A stretch of 16,324 bases of DNA from Candidatus Saccharimonadales bacterium (GCA_030151825.1 JASLCP010000015.1:1-16324); one strand, 5' to 3'; positions 1 to 6,211 are shown, counted from the first letter of the stretch. Program-made: numbers and translations. Notes: generated by a model from the letters alone, not told the origin.

Positions 1-31
1 TTTGTAAGTTAAAGCGTACAAGGAGGTCACT

Positions 32-322
32 ATGCGCACATTTTTCGTCTATTCCGTGCTTGCCCTGCTTGTTACTTTTGTGCTTGTCGTTTCAAATGTC
101 GTCGATTCACTATTCGTCTTTTTGCTATCAGGGTCAATTCCTGGGACATCAATCGCCTTGTCACCTACCGGTATGATGGCGCTTCTTGCAGCGGTCGCAT
201 GGCTACTACTTACCTACCTCACCTCTGTTGGTACCACACAACTCCGCTGGGCACACCGACTTATCAAACGCCAAAGCAAACGCGACGAGCGCATGCCAAA
301 GCGTCGTTACAGCCGTATTTAA
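32..322 (+). CDS. Small two-helix membrane protein, unknown function
   Basis: A 96-residue protein that I do not recognise. Two hydrophobic segments (about residues 4-32 and 44-66) are joined by a short Ser/Gly/Pro loop. They are followed by a strongly basic tail (about 72-96, rich in Arg and Lys) that should sit in the cytoplasm. The start is well supported: an AGGAGGT Shine-Dalgarno lies at 21-27, five bases before the ATG. No promoter is visible because the window begins just upstream, so it may be the last gene of an operon entering from the left. Its TAA stop interlocks with the stop of the convergent exonuclease I gene (shared bases 319-322). A small membrane accessory protein is all that can be said. 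Confidence 0.8.
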   Translation: MRTFFVYSVLALLVTFVLVVSNVVDSLFVFLLSGSIPGTSIALSPTGMMALLAAVAWLLLTYLTSVGTTQLRWAHRLIKRQSKRDERMPKRRYSRI

Positions 323-1758
323 TTACTGTCAGAATCTTGCGAACTCATATCGCTAGGCGCAATCGACTCTAACCATAACTTCATTTCTTCGAGAACAAAC
401 TGTCTCGTTGTATCCGTTTCGCTGGATGCTAATCGTTCCAATGATTTCATAAAGCCGGGCAATTGTTTCTTGAGATGCTCGGTGCGCCACATCTCCCATG
501 CCTTCTGCTCGTCTTGGGATAATGTCTTGGGATAATTTCGCGCTTTATAGTGGAGCAATAGCGGCGCCAATCGTTCGTCGGTAAACTCAGGATGAAAGTC
601 GGTCAGTTCACGCTCGCTGGCATTACGCACCGTTTCGACCCGCAAGCGATCCATGTCGGGCAAAAAGCCATCGTACAGTTTCGCCTCGGGATCTTTGCCC
701 GCTGGAAAGGCCGGTCGTGATTCGAATGCCGAACGAACATTTTCGGCAAAGTGCGGTGCCTGCAATAGCAGCGCCTGATGCTTAGCAATCGTCGCAGCAT
801 CGAGAGCAATTCGCTGCCAGCCGTTCGCCTGCTCAAGCACGCCCAGCGGGGCTATTGCCGGCGCACGATTATATTGCAGCTCTTTGACCGGTAGTTTCAA
901 AAATCCCTCGGCTTGTCGCTCTTCCCAGCTGGCGAATAATTTCGCCGCCAAATCTTTTGCCGTCAGCTCCAAAAACGGCGTCGGGTCATACCGCAGGTCA
1001 TACACCAGTACGTTACCATTTCGTCCACTAGTCAGCGGAAACGCCACGGTCGTCTTGTGATACTCTGCCTCATAGCGACCACTGGTATAGACAAACGGCT
1101 TTTTATCATCCAAGCTTACCAATTTTTGCACTTCGCGTTTGTCGCGCATTTTTAACAAATACTCATACAGCTGTGGTTGTTTCTCCTTGATCAACTTCGT
1201 CACCGCAATCAACGCCTCGACGTCACTCAGCGCATCATGCGCCTTAAAATGATCAATGCCGTTTTCTTTCGTCAAAAGCTCTAATCGGTTCGATGGCTTG
1301 CCGCCCACCTCTGGCCACACAATCCCCTCGGGCCGCAGTGCCCGCGTCATCCGCACCACGTCAAGCAAGTCCCAGCGCGATCGCCCATCACGCCACGCCC
1401 ATTCATACGGATCGCGAAACGTCCGCCAAAACAGCGCTCGCACAAATTCATCATCAAATCGAATACTATTAAACCCAACCGCAATAGTGTCCTCAGTAAA
1501 TATCTCGTCAGTCAAAATCGTCGCAAACTGCGCCTCGGTATAGCCATCTGCTACTGTTTGCTGCGGCGTAATCCCGGTGACCATCAAGGCCTCGGGGCTC
1601 GGTAGCGTATCGTCATTTAACGCCACCAAGATATTGTATGGATCACCCACCGGGTTCAACTCCATATCAGTCCGCTGGCCGGCAAACTGCATAATCCGTG
1701 ATTCACGCGGGTTCAGTCCACTTGTTTCGAGGTCATAAAAGAAAAAAGTCTGTGTCAT
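319..1758 (-). CDS. sbcB: Exodeoxyribonuclease I (3'-5' ssDNA exonuclease, SbcB)
   Basis: Degrades single-stranded DNA from the 3' end in recombination and mismatch repair. The protein (479 aa from the ATG; E. coli SbcB is 475 aa) matches SbcB along its length. Numbered from the GTG three bases earlier: the DnaQ-fold ExoI motif YDLETSG has D10 and E12; ExoII is around NSIRFDDEF (D103); a conserved block WDLLDVVR is at about 130-137, then ALRPEGI; ExoIII is HDALSD (H175, D180). So the D-E-D-H-D catalytic set is intact. The SH3-like and C-terminal regions follow, with KLYDGF and the LLHYKARNYPKTL block. Start choice: GTG at 1761 and ATG at 1758 are adjacent; the ATG is preferred. GAGAGG lies only two bases before the ATG, too close for a good SD. 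An extended -10 just upstream suggests a leaderless message. It is transcribed divergently from the pilin gene. Confidence 0.95.
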   Translation of the reverse strand: MTQTFFFYDLETSGLNPRESRIMQFAGQRTDMELNPVGDPYNILVALNDDTLPSPEALMVTGITPQQTVADGYTEAQFATILTDEIFTEDTIAVGFNSIRFDDEFVRALFWRTFRDPYEWAWRDGRSRWDLLDVVRMTRALRPEGIVWPEVGGKPSNRLELLTKENGIDHFKAHDALSDVEALIAVTKLIKEKQPQLYEYLLKMRDKREVQKLVSLDDKKPFVYTSGRYEAEYHKTTVAFPLTSGRNGNVLVYDLRYDPTPFLELTAKDLAAKLFASWEERQAEGFLKLPVKELQYNRAPAIAPLGVLEQANGWQRIALDAATIAKHQALLLQAPHFAENVRSAFESRPAFPAGKDPEAKLYDGFLPDMDRLRVETVRNASERELTDFHPEFTDERLAPLLLHYKARNYPKTLSQDEQKAWEMWRTEHLKKQLPGFMKSLERLASSETDTTRQFVLEEMKLWLESIAPSDMSSQDSDSN

Positions 1759-1767
1759 CACCTCTCT

Positions 1768-1776
1768 ATAGTATCA
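1768..1776 (-). promoter_or_regulatory. Extended -10 promoter of sbcB
   Basis: On the minus strand this reads TGATACTAT, that is TG-n-TACTAT. Its -10 hexamer ends seven bases before the GTG/ATG pair at 1761/1758. The start of transcription would fall at about 1761, giving a message with essentially no leader. No convincing -35 is seen at the right distance, which is common for extended -10 promoters. Confidence 0.4.
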
Positions 1777-1816
1777 CGCACGCTGCCCATCCTCTGTTTG
1801 TCGAACCATAAGAAGT

Positions 1817-1846
1817 TTGACAACACTCGCCTGGGTACCGTATATT
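1817..1846 (+). promoter_or_regulatory. Sigma-70-type promoter of the pilin gene
   Basis: TTGACA at 1817-1822, an 18-base spacer, and TATATT at 1841-1846. Transcription should begin at about 1853, only about 4 bases before the ATG at 1857, and no SD is present. The message is therefore predicted to be leaderless. Confidence 0.7.
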
Positions 1847-1856
1847 AATAGGTACT

Positions 1857-2318
1857 ATGATTATGCCTCACCCTCTTTCACTTCGCCGCCTCACGCGCGG
1901 ATTTACTATTGTCGAATTACTCGTCGTTATTGCTGTGATTGGTATTTTGGTGACGATTGTTATCGTGTCGTACAATGGCGCCCAAACGAACGCTCGCAAA
2001 AGCTCATTACAAGCAACTGCACAGCAAGTAAAACTCAAACTCGGTGAATACTATACTGACAAAAACGTCTACCCTCTCTCAAAAGCAGACGTCATTACCT
2101 ACCTGAACGCTACTGATGCCAAATCGGCTGCCGACGCCTTTGGTGCAAGCTATTACGGTTCTGCGATCGACTTTACCCCATGCGATACCAGCTCATCTGC
2201 TTGCACCGTCAAAAACTGTGATAATGTCGCAACGCCATGCCGTAGTTATATGATTACCATCCCCCCCGCTGCGTGGCGAGGCAGCGCGAGTGACGCCAGT
2301 ATCACTATTCGTCCATAA
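1857..2318 (+). CDS. Type IV prepilin-like protein with four cysteines
   Basis: A pilin-family surface protein of 153 residues. The class III signal is textbook: a short basic leader (RRLTRG), cleavage after G15, then mature F16 with Glu at mature position 5 (E20). A hydrophobic alpha-1 segment of about 20 residues follows (FTIVELLVVIAVIGILVTI). It would be processed and N-methylated by prepilin peptidase PilD, which is not in this window. The head begins with a polar helix (about 45-68) and the frequent pilin turn motif VYPLS. A small C-terminal domain has C109, C116, C121 and C128, enough for two disulphides. A second ATG at 1863 is possible but gives the same mature protein. It stands alone with its own promoter and terminator. 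Whether it is the major pilin or a minor one cannot be told. Confidence 0.9.
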   Translation: MIMPHPLSLRRLTRGFTIVELLVVIAVIGILVTIVIVSYNGAQTNARKSSLQATAQQVKLKLGEYYTDKNVYPLSKADVITYLNATDAKSAADAFGASYYGSAIDFTPCDTSSSACTVKNCDNVATPCRSYMITIPPAAWRGSASDASITIRP

Positions 2319-2347
2319 CAATCTCAAAACCTCAGAAAAAGAAATAA

Positions 2348-2368
2348 CCCCGTCTGGGACGGGGCTTT
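2348..2368 (+). terminator. Probable intrinsic terminator of the pilin gene
   Basis: CCCCGTC (2348-2354), loop TGG, GACGGGG (2358-2364): a 7-bp GC-rich hairpin about 30 bases after the pilin stop. An A-rich run lies before it and only a short CTTTC tail after it, so termination in the plus direction may be partial. Confidence 0.6.
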
Positions 2369-2393
2369 CATACGGAATTGTATAAGATATAAT
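2366..2393 (+). promoter_or_regulatory. Promoter for the structured RNA
   Basis: A perfect TATAAT sits at 2388-2393, with a poor -35 (TTTCAT, 2366-2371, 16-base spacer). Transcription would start near 2400, exactly where the run GGGG and the first RNA helix begin. The -10 and its position relative to the fold are the main reasons to place the RNA on the plus strand. Confidence 0.5.
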
Positions 2394-2399
2394 TTGCCA

Positions 2400-2735
2400 C
2401 GGGGTCCTCTAGAGGGGTCACGATACTACAGGTGTAGTATTGCTCCAACACTCTAGAGGACGCCGCAGCGTCAACCCTTCGACCAAAGGAGGTTTTCTTG
2501 GTGAAAAGAAACCTACAACCTTAGGAGGGGGCGAGAAAAGTCTAAGGCGAGGTTCGCACCACGCCAGAGAGGGGCGGAAAACCACAGATCATTACGAGTT
2601 TGACGTCTTGTATCGTATGTAGCGCATGCGCATGTGCTTATGTCTGATACGCGAAAGCGTCGGAAAATGATCTCGTAGCACAGCTATGCAAGCTTACAAG
2701 CTACATTGGTTTCATCCGGCTCCCGGGGCCAATCT
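2400..2735 (+). ncRNA. Unidentified structured RNA (or very long structured leader)
   Basis: No good ORF covers this stretch, but helices follow one another almost without gaps. (1) GTCCTCTAGAG 2404-2414 with 2451-2461, 11 perfect pairs, capped by 2421-2429/2434-2442. (2) 2490-2499/2506-2514. (3) CCTTAG 2519-2524/2542-2547. (4) A three-tier arm: AGATCATT 2586-2593/2666-2673, GACG 2602-2605/2658-2661, GTATC 2610-2614/2646-2650, tip AGCGCAT 2621-2627/2632-2638. (5) GTAGC 2675-2679/2700-2704, with AGCT/AGCT inside. (6) ATTGG 2705-2709/2729-2733. Arms 5 and 6 abut exactly. Several closing pairs are G-U on the plus strand (2422/2441, 2624/2635). I compared it with tmRNA, RNase P, SRP, 6S, group I/II introns and T-box and found none of their core motifs. 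It could be an independent RNA or the leader of the ORF at 2802. Confidence 0.55.
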
Positions 2736-2801
2736 CCCTCATTAACGGACAAGGACAGATCGGCGACGTGCCTATCCGCCGAGGGATAGACTGGCCATGC
2801 T

Positions 2802-3164
2802 ATGACAATACCACGTCATTTAATTACCCTTCCTTCGACAGCGAATGTTGTCACAGCGCGGGGTGGCTGGACATCTGCTCTTTGGACGATTCAGGGAGAA
2901 CGACCCTATAGCCTTTCGGCGATTTGTAGCGCGCTGAACCTGTCAGCGCCAACAAGTGGTCAATTCATAACCTTTCTTTCAAGACGCTTTGAACGACAGG
3001 GCTATTGGCCTATTGGCTATCAATCAGCCGGTATCAACGAAATCCATGTAAATGGACCTTTCTTCCGAAGTGGCCGTCGTCCGCACATCTGGGGGTGCGT
3101 CGGGCTTTCTACTCACGTTCCCTTACAGAACATGCGCACAAAGCCCAACACAACCAGAAGGTAG
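2802..3164 (+). CDS. Doubtful ORF, 120 aa, no known family
   Basis: An ORF downstream of the structured RNA. In favour: it is the longest open frame in an otherwise gene-free stretch. Its middle (about 36-88) reads plausibly like a helix-turn-helix with a wing (PYSLSAICSALNLS, then FLSRRFERQGYWPIG and an EIHV strand). Against: no SD precedes the ATG. An in-frame TAG lies 15 bases upstream, so the start cannot move earlier. The last third is rich in Pro/Arg/Thr and coincides with RNA-like inverted repeats (3082-3086/3095-3099 and 3102-3108/3140-3146). An ORF of this length can arise by chance here. If real, it would share the transcript that starts near 2400. Confidence 0.3.
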   Translation: MTIPRHLITLPSTANVVTARGGWTSALWTIQGERPYSLSAICSALNLSAPTSGQFITFLSRRFERQGYWPIGYQSAGINEIHVNGPFFRSGRRPHIWGCVGLSTHVPLQNMRTKPNTTRR

Positions 3165-3286
3165 TAACTTTTCTTGAGAATATCTATACTATCAACGTAC
3201 GTAACCAAAGGAGATGACAATCTCAACCTTAGTTTCATTGTTCATGGTATCACAAAATGTATTTTATGTCAAGTATATTATTTGAT
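3165..3286. other. Gene-free AT-rich stretch between the ORF and obg
   Basis: No gene is supported here. It contains a -10-like TATACT (3185-3190), an AAAGGAG SD-like site (3207-3213) that runs straight into an ATG at 3214, and a 23-codon hydrophobic ORF ending at 3285, one base before the obg stop on the other strand. No T-rich hairpin that would end obg transcription was found. Confidence 0.4.
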
Positions 3287-4579
3287 TTACTGTTCAAGCA
3301 ACGTAAACTCGTCAGCCCCAATCCGAATCACACTATCCCCGACAGCACCCTTTCGAGTTAGCTCGTGCGAGATACCCATTTTTTTCATAATATCACGTAG
3401 ACGATTGACGTTCTCAAAGCCATCAAAGTTAGTGCGACGTGCGAACTTCTCGATCTTGTCACCGCGCACCACATATACCTTTGCCTCTTCATCAAACGTC
3501 ACCTCCCATGCCGCCGCTTTCTCACTTGAGCCGAGGCTAATCACCGGCATACCCTCATCGTCATCATCGCTATTGACCTCTGCCATCCGCGCCCGTTCGT
3601 TACGTGTCACGACTGCCAATTGGCGCAATAAGTCTGTCGTTCCCTGATGCGCTGTCGATGATATCGAAAATACTGTCGTATCTGGCCCTGCTACCGCTTG
3701 CACCGCTCCTTTTTGCATCGCAATGATATCGTCGTCCAAACCTTCGCACTTTGTCAGCGCAATCACCTCTGGACGTTTTACAAGCTCTGGCGAATACTGC
3801 TCTAGTTCGTTGCGAATTGTCGTATAGGCCTCGGCAACGTCATCACTATAGACGTCAATCAAATGTAGTAGTACTGCTGTTCGTTCAACGTGACGCAAGA
3901 ACAAATCACCCAAACCCTTGCCCTCGCTTGCACCCTCGATAAGTCCAGGAATATCGGCAATCAACAGGTTGTCGTCATCGACGTACGCCACGCCCAAATT
4001 TGGCGTCAATGTTGTAAAAGCATAGTCGGCAATTTCTGGTCGAGCATTACTGACCACCGACAAAAAGGTTGATTTACCAGCGTTTGGAAAGCCTACCAGC
4101 CCGACATCTGCCAAGAGTTTTAGCTCAAGTTCGGCCTCAAAACCCTCGCCCGCCTCGCCCAGTTCAGCAATACGCGGCGTCTGACGAACTGACGACTTAA
4201 AGTGCGCATTACCAAATCCACCGTCGCCGCCACGAGCAATCACTACCTGCTCACCATCCTTGGTCAAATCGGCGATGACCATACCATCGCGTTTGACCAG
4301 TGTACCCATCGGCACTTTCACCACCAAATCATCACCCGACCGGCCACGGCGATTAGCTTTGCTACCGTTTTGGCCATGTGGCGCCTTTAGCTCGGGCTTG
4401 AAACGAAAATCGATCAAAGTGTTGAGGTTTTCAGTCGCCTCAAACACCACATCACCACCCTTACCGCCGTCGCCGCCGTCAGGACCACCCTTGTCAACAT
4501 AGATTTCATGCCGAAAACTGACGGCTCCATTGCCGCCCTTACCTGCCTGAATAGTGACTTTTGCCGTATCAACAAACAT
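3287..4579 (-). CDS. obg: GTPase Obg/CgtA (ribosome assembly, stress control)
   Basis: Essential large-subunit assembly GTPase. The start is taken at ATG 4577-4579, giving MFVDTAKV, the usual Obg beginning, with GGGAG five bases before it; an in-frame ATG at 4591 adds four residues. 430 aa. Domains: glycine-rich Obg fold (about 1-155, with KGGNGAVSFRHE and the GGPDGGDGGKGGDV repeat); G domain with P-loop GFPNAGKST (163-171), switch I TTLTPNLG, G3 DIPGLIEGA (209-217); C-terminal OCT domain (about 345-430, EVTFDEEAKVYVV and the FARRTNFDG block). The G4 motif, usually NKxD, reads TKCE, so both the Asn and the base-selecting Asp are replaced conservatively. An Asp-rich linker (DDDDE) precedes OCT. 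It is transcribed from its own promoter, which lies inside the terminator of the upstream CHAP gene. Confidence 0.97.
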   Translation of the reverse strand: MFVDTAKVTIQAGKGGNGAVSFRHEIYVDKGGPDGGDGGKGGDVVFEATENLNTLIDFRFKPELKAPHGQNGSKANRRGRSGDDLVVKVPMGTLVKRDGMVIADLTKDGEQVVIARGGDGGFGNAHFKSSVRQTPRIAELGEAGEGFEAELELKLLADVGLVGFPNAGKSTFLSVVSNARPEIADYAFTTLTPNLGVAYVDDDNLLIADIPGLIEGASEGKGLGDLFLRHVERTAVLLHLIDVYSDDVAEAYTTIRNELEQYSPELVKRPEVIALTKCEGLDDDIIAMQKGAVQAVAGPDTTVFSISSTAHQGTTDLLRQLAVVTRNERARMAEVNSDDDDEGMPVISLGSSEKAAAWEVTFDEEAKVYVVRGDKIEKFARRTNFDGFENVNRLRDIMKKMGISHELTRKGAVGDSVIRIGADEFTLLEQ

Positions 4580-4592
4580 AATTACTCCCATT

Positions 4593-4601
4593 AGTATAGC
4601 A
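4593..4601 (-). promoter_or_regulatory. Extended -10 promoter of obg
   Basis: Minus strand TGCTATACT (TG-n-TATACT). Transcription would begin near 4586, leaving only about 7 bases of leader before ATG 4579; GGGAG (4585-4589) would be at or next to the 5' end. The -35 zone would fall inside the terminator hairpin of the preceding gene. Confidence 0.5.
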
Positions 4602-4632
4602 AAATCTCCTCAGTATTAACAGAGGAGATTTT
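4601..4632 (-). terminator. Intrinsic terminator of the LysM/CHAP gene
   Basis: AAAATCTCCTC (4601-4611) pairs with GAGGAGATTTT (4622-4632), 11 perfect pairs around a 10-base loop. Read on the minus strand it follows the CHAP stop by 22 bases and ends in TTTT. It overlaps the obg promoter, so ending one unit and starting the next share bases. Confidence 0.75.
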
Positions 4633-4654
4633 GACAAAATTACTAATCTATTTT

Positions 4655-5833
4655 TTAGTGAATGTATTGGTAGGCAGCAGCCTGTCCAGCAGAGATCGTT
4701 CGCTTGTTGACGATACCAAATCCACCGTAAGCATAGTTGTTCATTTCGCTCAGGACAACATCACCGTTTGCCAAGACATCTTCGACAACAGCCACGTGAC
4801 CAAAGTACCCTGCAGTATCAACCAGTACGGCACCACGAGCTGGTGAACGGTTAACTAGATAGCCGTCAGCACGTGCGTAGATCGCCCATGTATTAGCATT
4901 ACCCCAGAAACTACCGACCGGTTTGCCCATTTGTAGACGTCGCTCATACGCGTACCATGTACAGTTACCCCAGGCGTAGCGGTTGCCAGCTGACGCACCA
5001 CCAATACCCGAATTAACGCGGTAGCCTGTCCCGACAGCGCTTGAAATAGGTGTCGTACCACGTACCGGTGCTTGATAGCCCGGACGTTGGTCTTCTGGCA
5101 ACGTGCCGCCAGGAAGAATAATTTGCTTACCAGCAGTAAAACCGTTGAGCTCAAGATCATTAAACGAAACGATACGCTCTTTGTCAGCAGCGTATTTAGT
5201 GGCGATCGTATCAGCAGTATCACCAGCTTTGACGGTATACACAACGCCATCAATTGGTGGAATCACGAGGTTTTTACCCGCATCAAGCGAGTCTGATGAC
5301 AAGTTGTTGGCCCATCGGACAGTATCAGGCTGCAGATTGTGCGCCAAAGCCACAGACTGCACTGTATCGCCCGCTTTGGTGGTATAACTACTGATATCAC
5401 GGCTTGCAGCAGTCGGCTGGATGATTTGCGGCTTGCTAATGGCCGTTTCTGATGTCTGCGCCAATTCAGTCTTGGCAGCAAGCGATAATGACAAGTTGGC
5501 GACGTTATTAGCAATCGACATATTTGTTTGTTCTGCAAGATTAGCAGCAACATCAGTTGCCATCACTTCATCAACAGATGGCGTACTAGAGACAACCGGG
5601 GTAGCGGCTTGAGGAGTTTGGCTAATTGACGCCGTCTCAATTGATTGAGGCGGGCGGTATCCAATAGCGATAATTGAAATAATAAGAACAAAGGCACCGG
5701 CGTATGTTGCAAACACGCTGATTTTTGGTGTGTATTTTGTCTTACGGATCTGCGGTTTCCGAGCAAGAGCTTGCTGTTTTAACGCTGCATTTGATGCTTG
5801 TGTTGCATCGTCCGAATCTTGTTGATTACGAAT
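4655..5833 (-). CDS. Membrane-anchored LysM x2 + CHAP peptidoglycan hydrolase
   Basis: A cell-wall enzyme facing outward. I place the start at an ATT codon (5831-5833), giving 392 aa. The frame is open up to a stop at 5870-5872 and contains no ATG, GTG, TTG or CTG before GTG 5716; that GTG has no SD and lies right at the membrane segment. AGGAG stands 7 bases before the ATT, and the added 39 residues give the Lys/Arg-rich cytoplasmic tail expected before the anchor. In 392-residue numbering: anchor about 41-58; Ala/Thr/Ser-rich linker; LysM 1 about 149-193 (YTTKAGDTVQS); LysM 2 about 198-241 (YTVKAGDTADT); CHAP about 285-392 with C291 in WGNCTWYAY, H346 in GHVAVVEDV and an LSEMNNY strand. CHAP domains act as amidases or endopeptidases; which one cannot be told. 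The gene has its own promoter and a long leader. Confidence 0.9.
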   Translation of the reverse strand: MRNQQDSDDATQASNAALKQQALARKPQIRKTKYTPKISVFATYAGAFVLIISIIAIGYRPPQSIETASISQTPQAATPVVSSTPSVDEVMATDVAANLAEQTNMSIANNVANLSLSLAAKTELAQTSETAISKPQIIQPTAASRDISSYTTKAGDTVQSVALAHNLQPDTVRWANNLSSDSLDAGKNLVIPPIDGVVYTVKAGDTADTIATKYAADKERIVSFNDLELNGFTAGKQIILPGGTLPEDQRPGYQAPVRGTTPISSAVGTGYRVNSGIGGASAGNRYAWGNCTWYAYERRLQMGKPVGSFWGNANTWAIYARADGYLVNRSPARGAVLVDTAGYFGHVAVVEDVLANGDVVLSEMNNYAYGGFGIVNKRTISAGQAAAYQYIH

Positions 5834-6095
5834 TATCTTTCTCCTGCCGCCTGTATTACTACAAGGGCGCTACCTTACTCTGTCTTTCTTCCCGAAGTCT
5901 CGCAATAGACGGGGGAACGGGGTACGCGTCGACCAGTTCACTTAATTAGTATTAGGTTTGAAAATGTTCATTTCAGTACCCGTACGACATTTGTTGGTAG
6001 GCTCATTTGCGTGTTCCTCTTCCCACTCGCTTGTGACACATCTGTTATATTGCTATGACAGATATCCACTAGTAGCTGAACTCACAAATGTGCTG
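5834..6095 (-). promoter_or_regulatory. Long 5' leader of the CHAP hydrolase gene
   Basis: About 260 bases between the predicted transcription start and the ATT. It carries a possible 12-codon leader ORF (minus strand 5968-6006, MSLPTNVVRVLK) with AAGAGGA 8 bases before its ATG. It also has a long-range pairing GGGTAC (5920-5925 region) with GTACCC (5976-5981 region). I compared it with ydaO (c-di-AMP), c-di-GMP, SAM, TPP and cobalamin riboswitch cores and found no match. A leader of this length suggests post-transcriptional control. Confidence 0.4.
5841..5845 (-). promoter_or_regulatory. Shine-Dalgarno that places the CHAP gene start at ATT
   Basis: Minus strand AGGAG with a 7-base spacer to ATT 5831-5833 (ATA 5834-5836 is the in-frame neighbour at spacing 4). 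No NTG codon in this frame lies within range, so this site is the evidence for a non-canonical start. Confidence 0.5.
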
Positions 6096-6101
6096 TAATC
6101 G

Positions 6102-6130
6102 ATTATAGTTACCGTTGCAAAAAAAGTCAA
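6102..6130 (-). promoter_or_regulatory. Strong promoter of the CHAP hydrolase gene
   Basis: Minus strand TTGACT (6125-6130), 17-base spacer, perfect TATAAT (6102-6107). Transcription should start near 6095. This is one of the best consensus promoters in the window. Confidence 0.75.
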
Positions 6131-6152
6131 TATATTTTTTAGAATGTGTTTT

Positions 6153-6181
6153 TTGTCAATTTTCTCAGAATTATTTAACAT
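6153..6181 (+). promoter_or_regulatory. Possible promoter for the second structured RNA
   Basis: TTGTCA (6153-6158), 17-base spacer, TAACAT (6176-6181), in a very AT-rich stretch. It would start transcription near 6188, about 25 bases before the closing helix at 6212. The -10 matches only 4 of 6 bases. Confidence 0.3.
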
Positions 6182-6211
6182 TAGCAAGATACGTTGCTGT
6201 CTCGTTTCTAT

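Noticed and set aside
2400..2735. RNase P RNA, because of GAGAAAAGTC (2533-2542 region), close to the GAGGAAAGTC of the P4 helix, and AGCTTA near 2691
   Set aside because: The P4 partner strand with ACAGAAnnnnGCUUAU and the GGUAAGAGC-type block are missing, and the local TAAGG pairs with a nearby CCTTA instead. The resemblance is probably chance, though an Rfam scan should settle it.
2400..2735. tmRNA, because of the GGGG 5' end and a tiny reading frame after an SD-like site
   Set aside because: No tRNA-like ends, no GGTTCGANTCC arm and no CCA were found, and the tag-like frame has only seven codons.
3214..3285. 23-codon hydrophobic ORF (MTISTLVSLFMVSQNVF...) after AAAGGAG
   Set aside because: The SD runs straight into the ATG with no spacing, there is no supported promoter, and the AT-rich context makes hydrophobic codons likely by chance.
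3174..3647. 157-codon plus-strand ORF over the end of obg
   Set aside because: It lies mostly antisense to the well-conserved OCT domain of obg and has no start signals; it is a shadow.
5881..6060. Known riboswitch (ydaO or c-di-GMP) in the CHAP gene leader
   Set aside because: GGTAGCG (minus strand near 5870) recalls the c-di-GMP motif and the target gene type recalls ydaO, but the conserved cores and pairings are not there.
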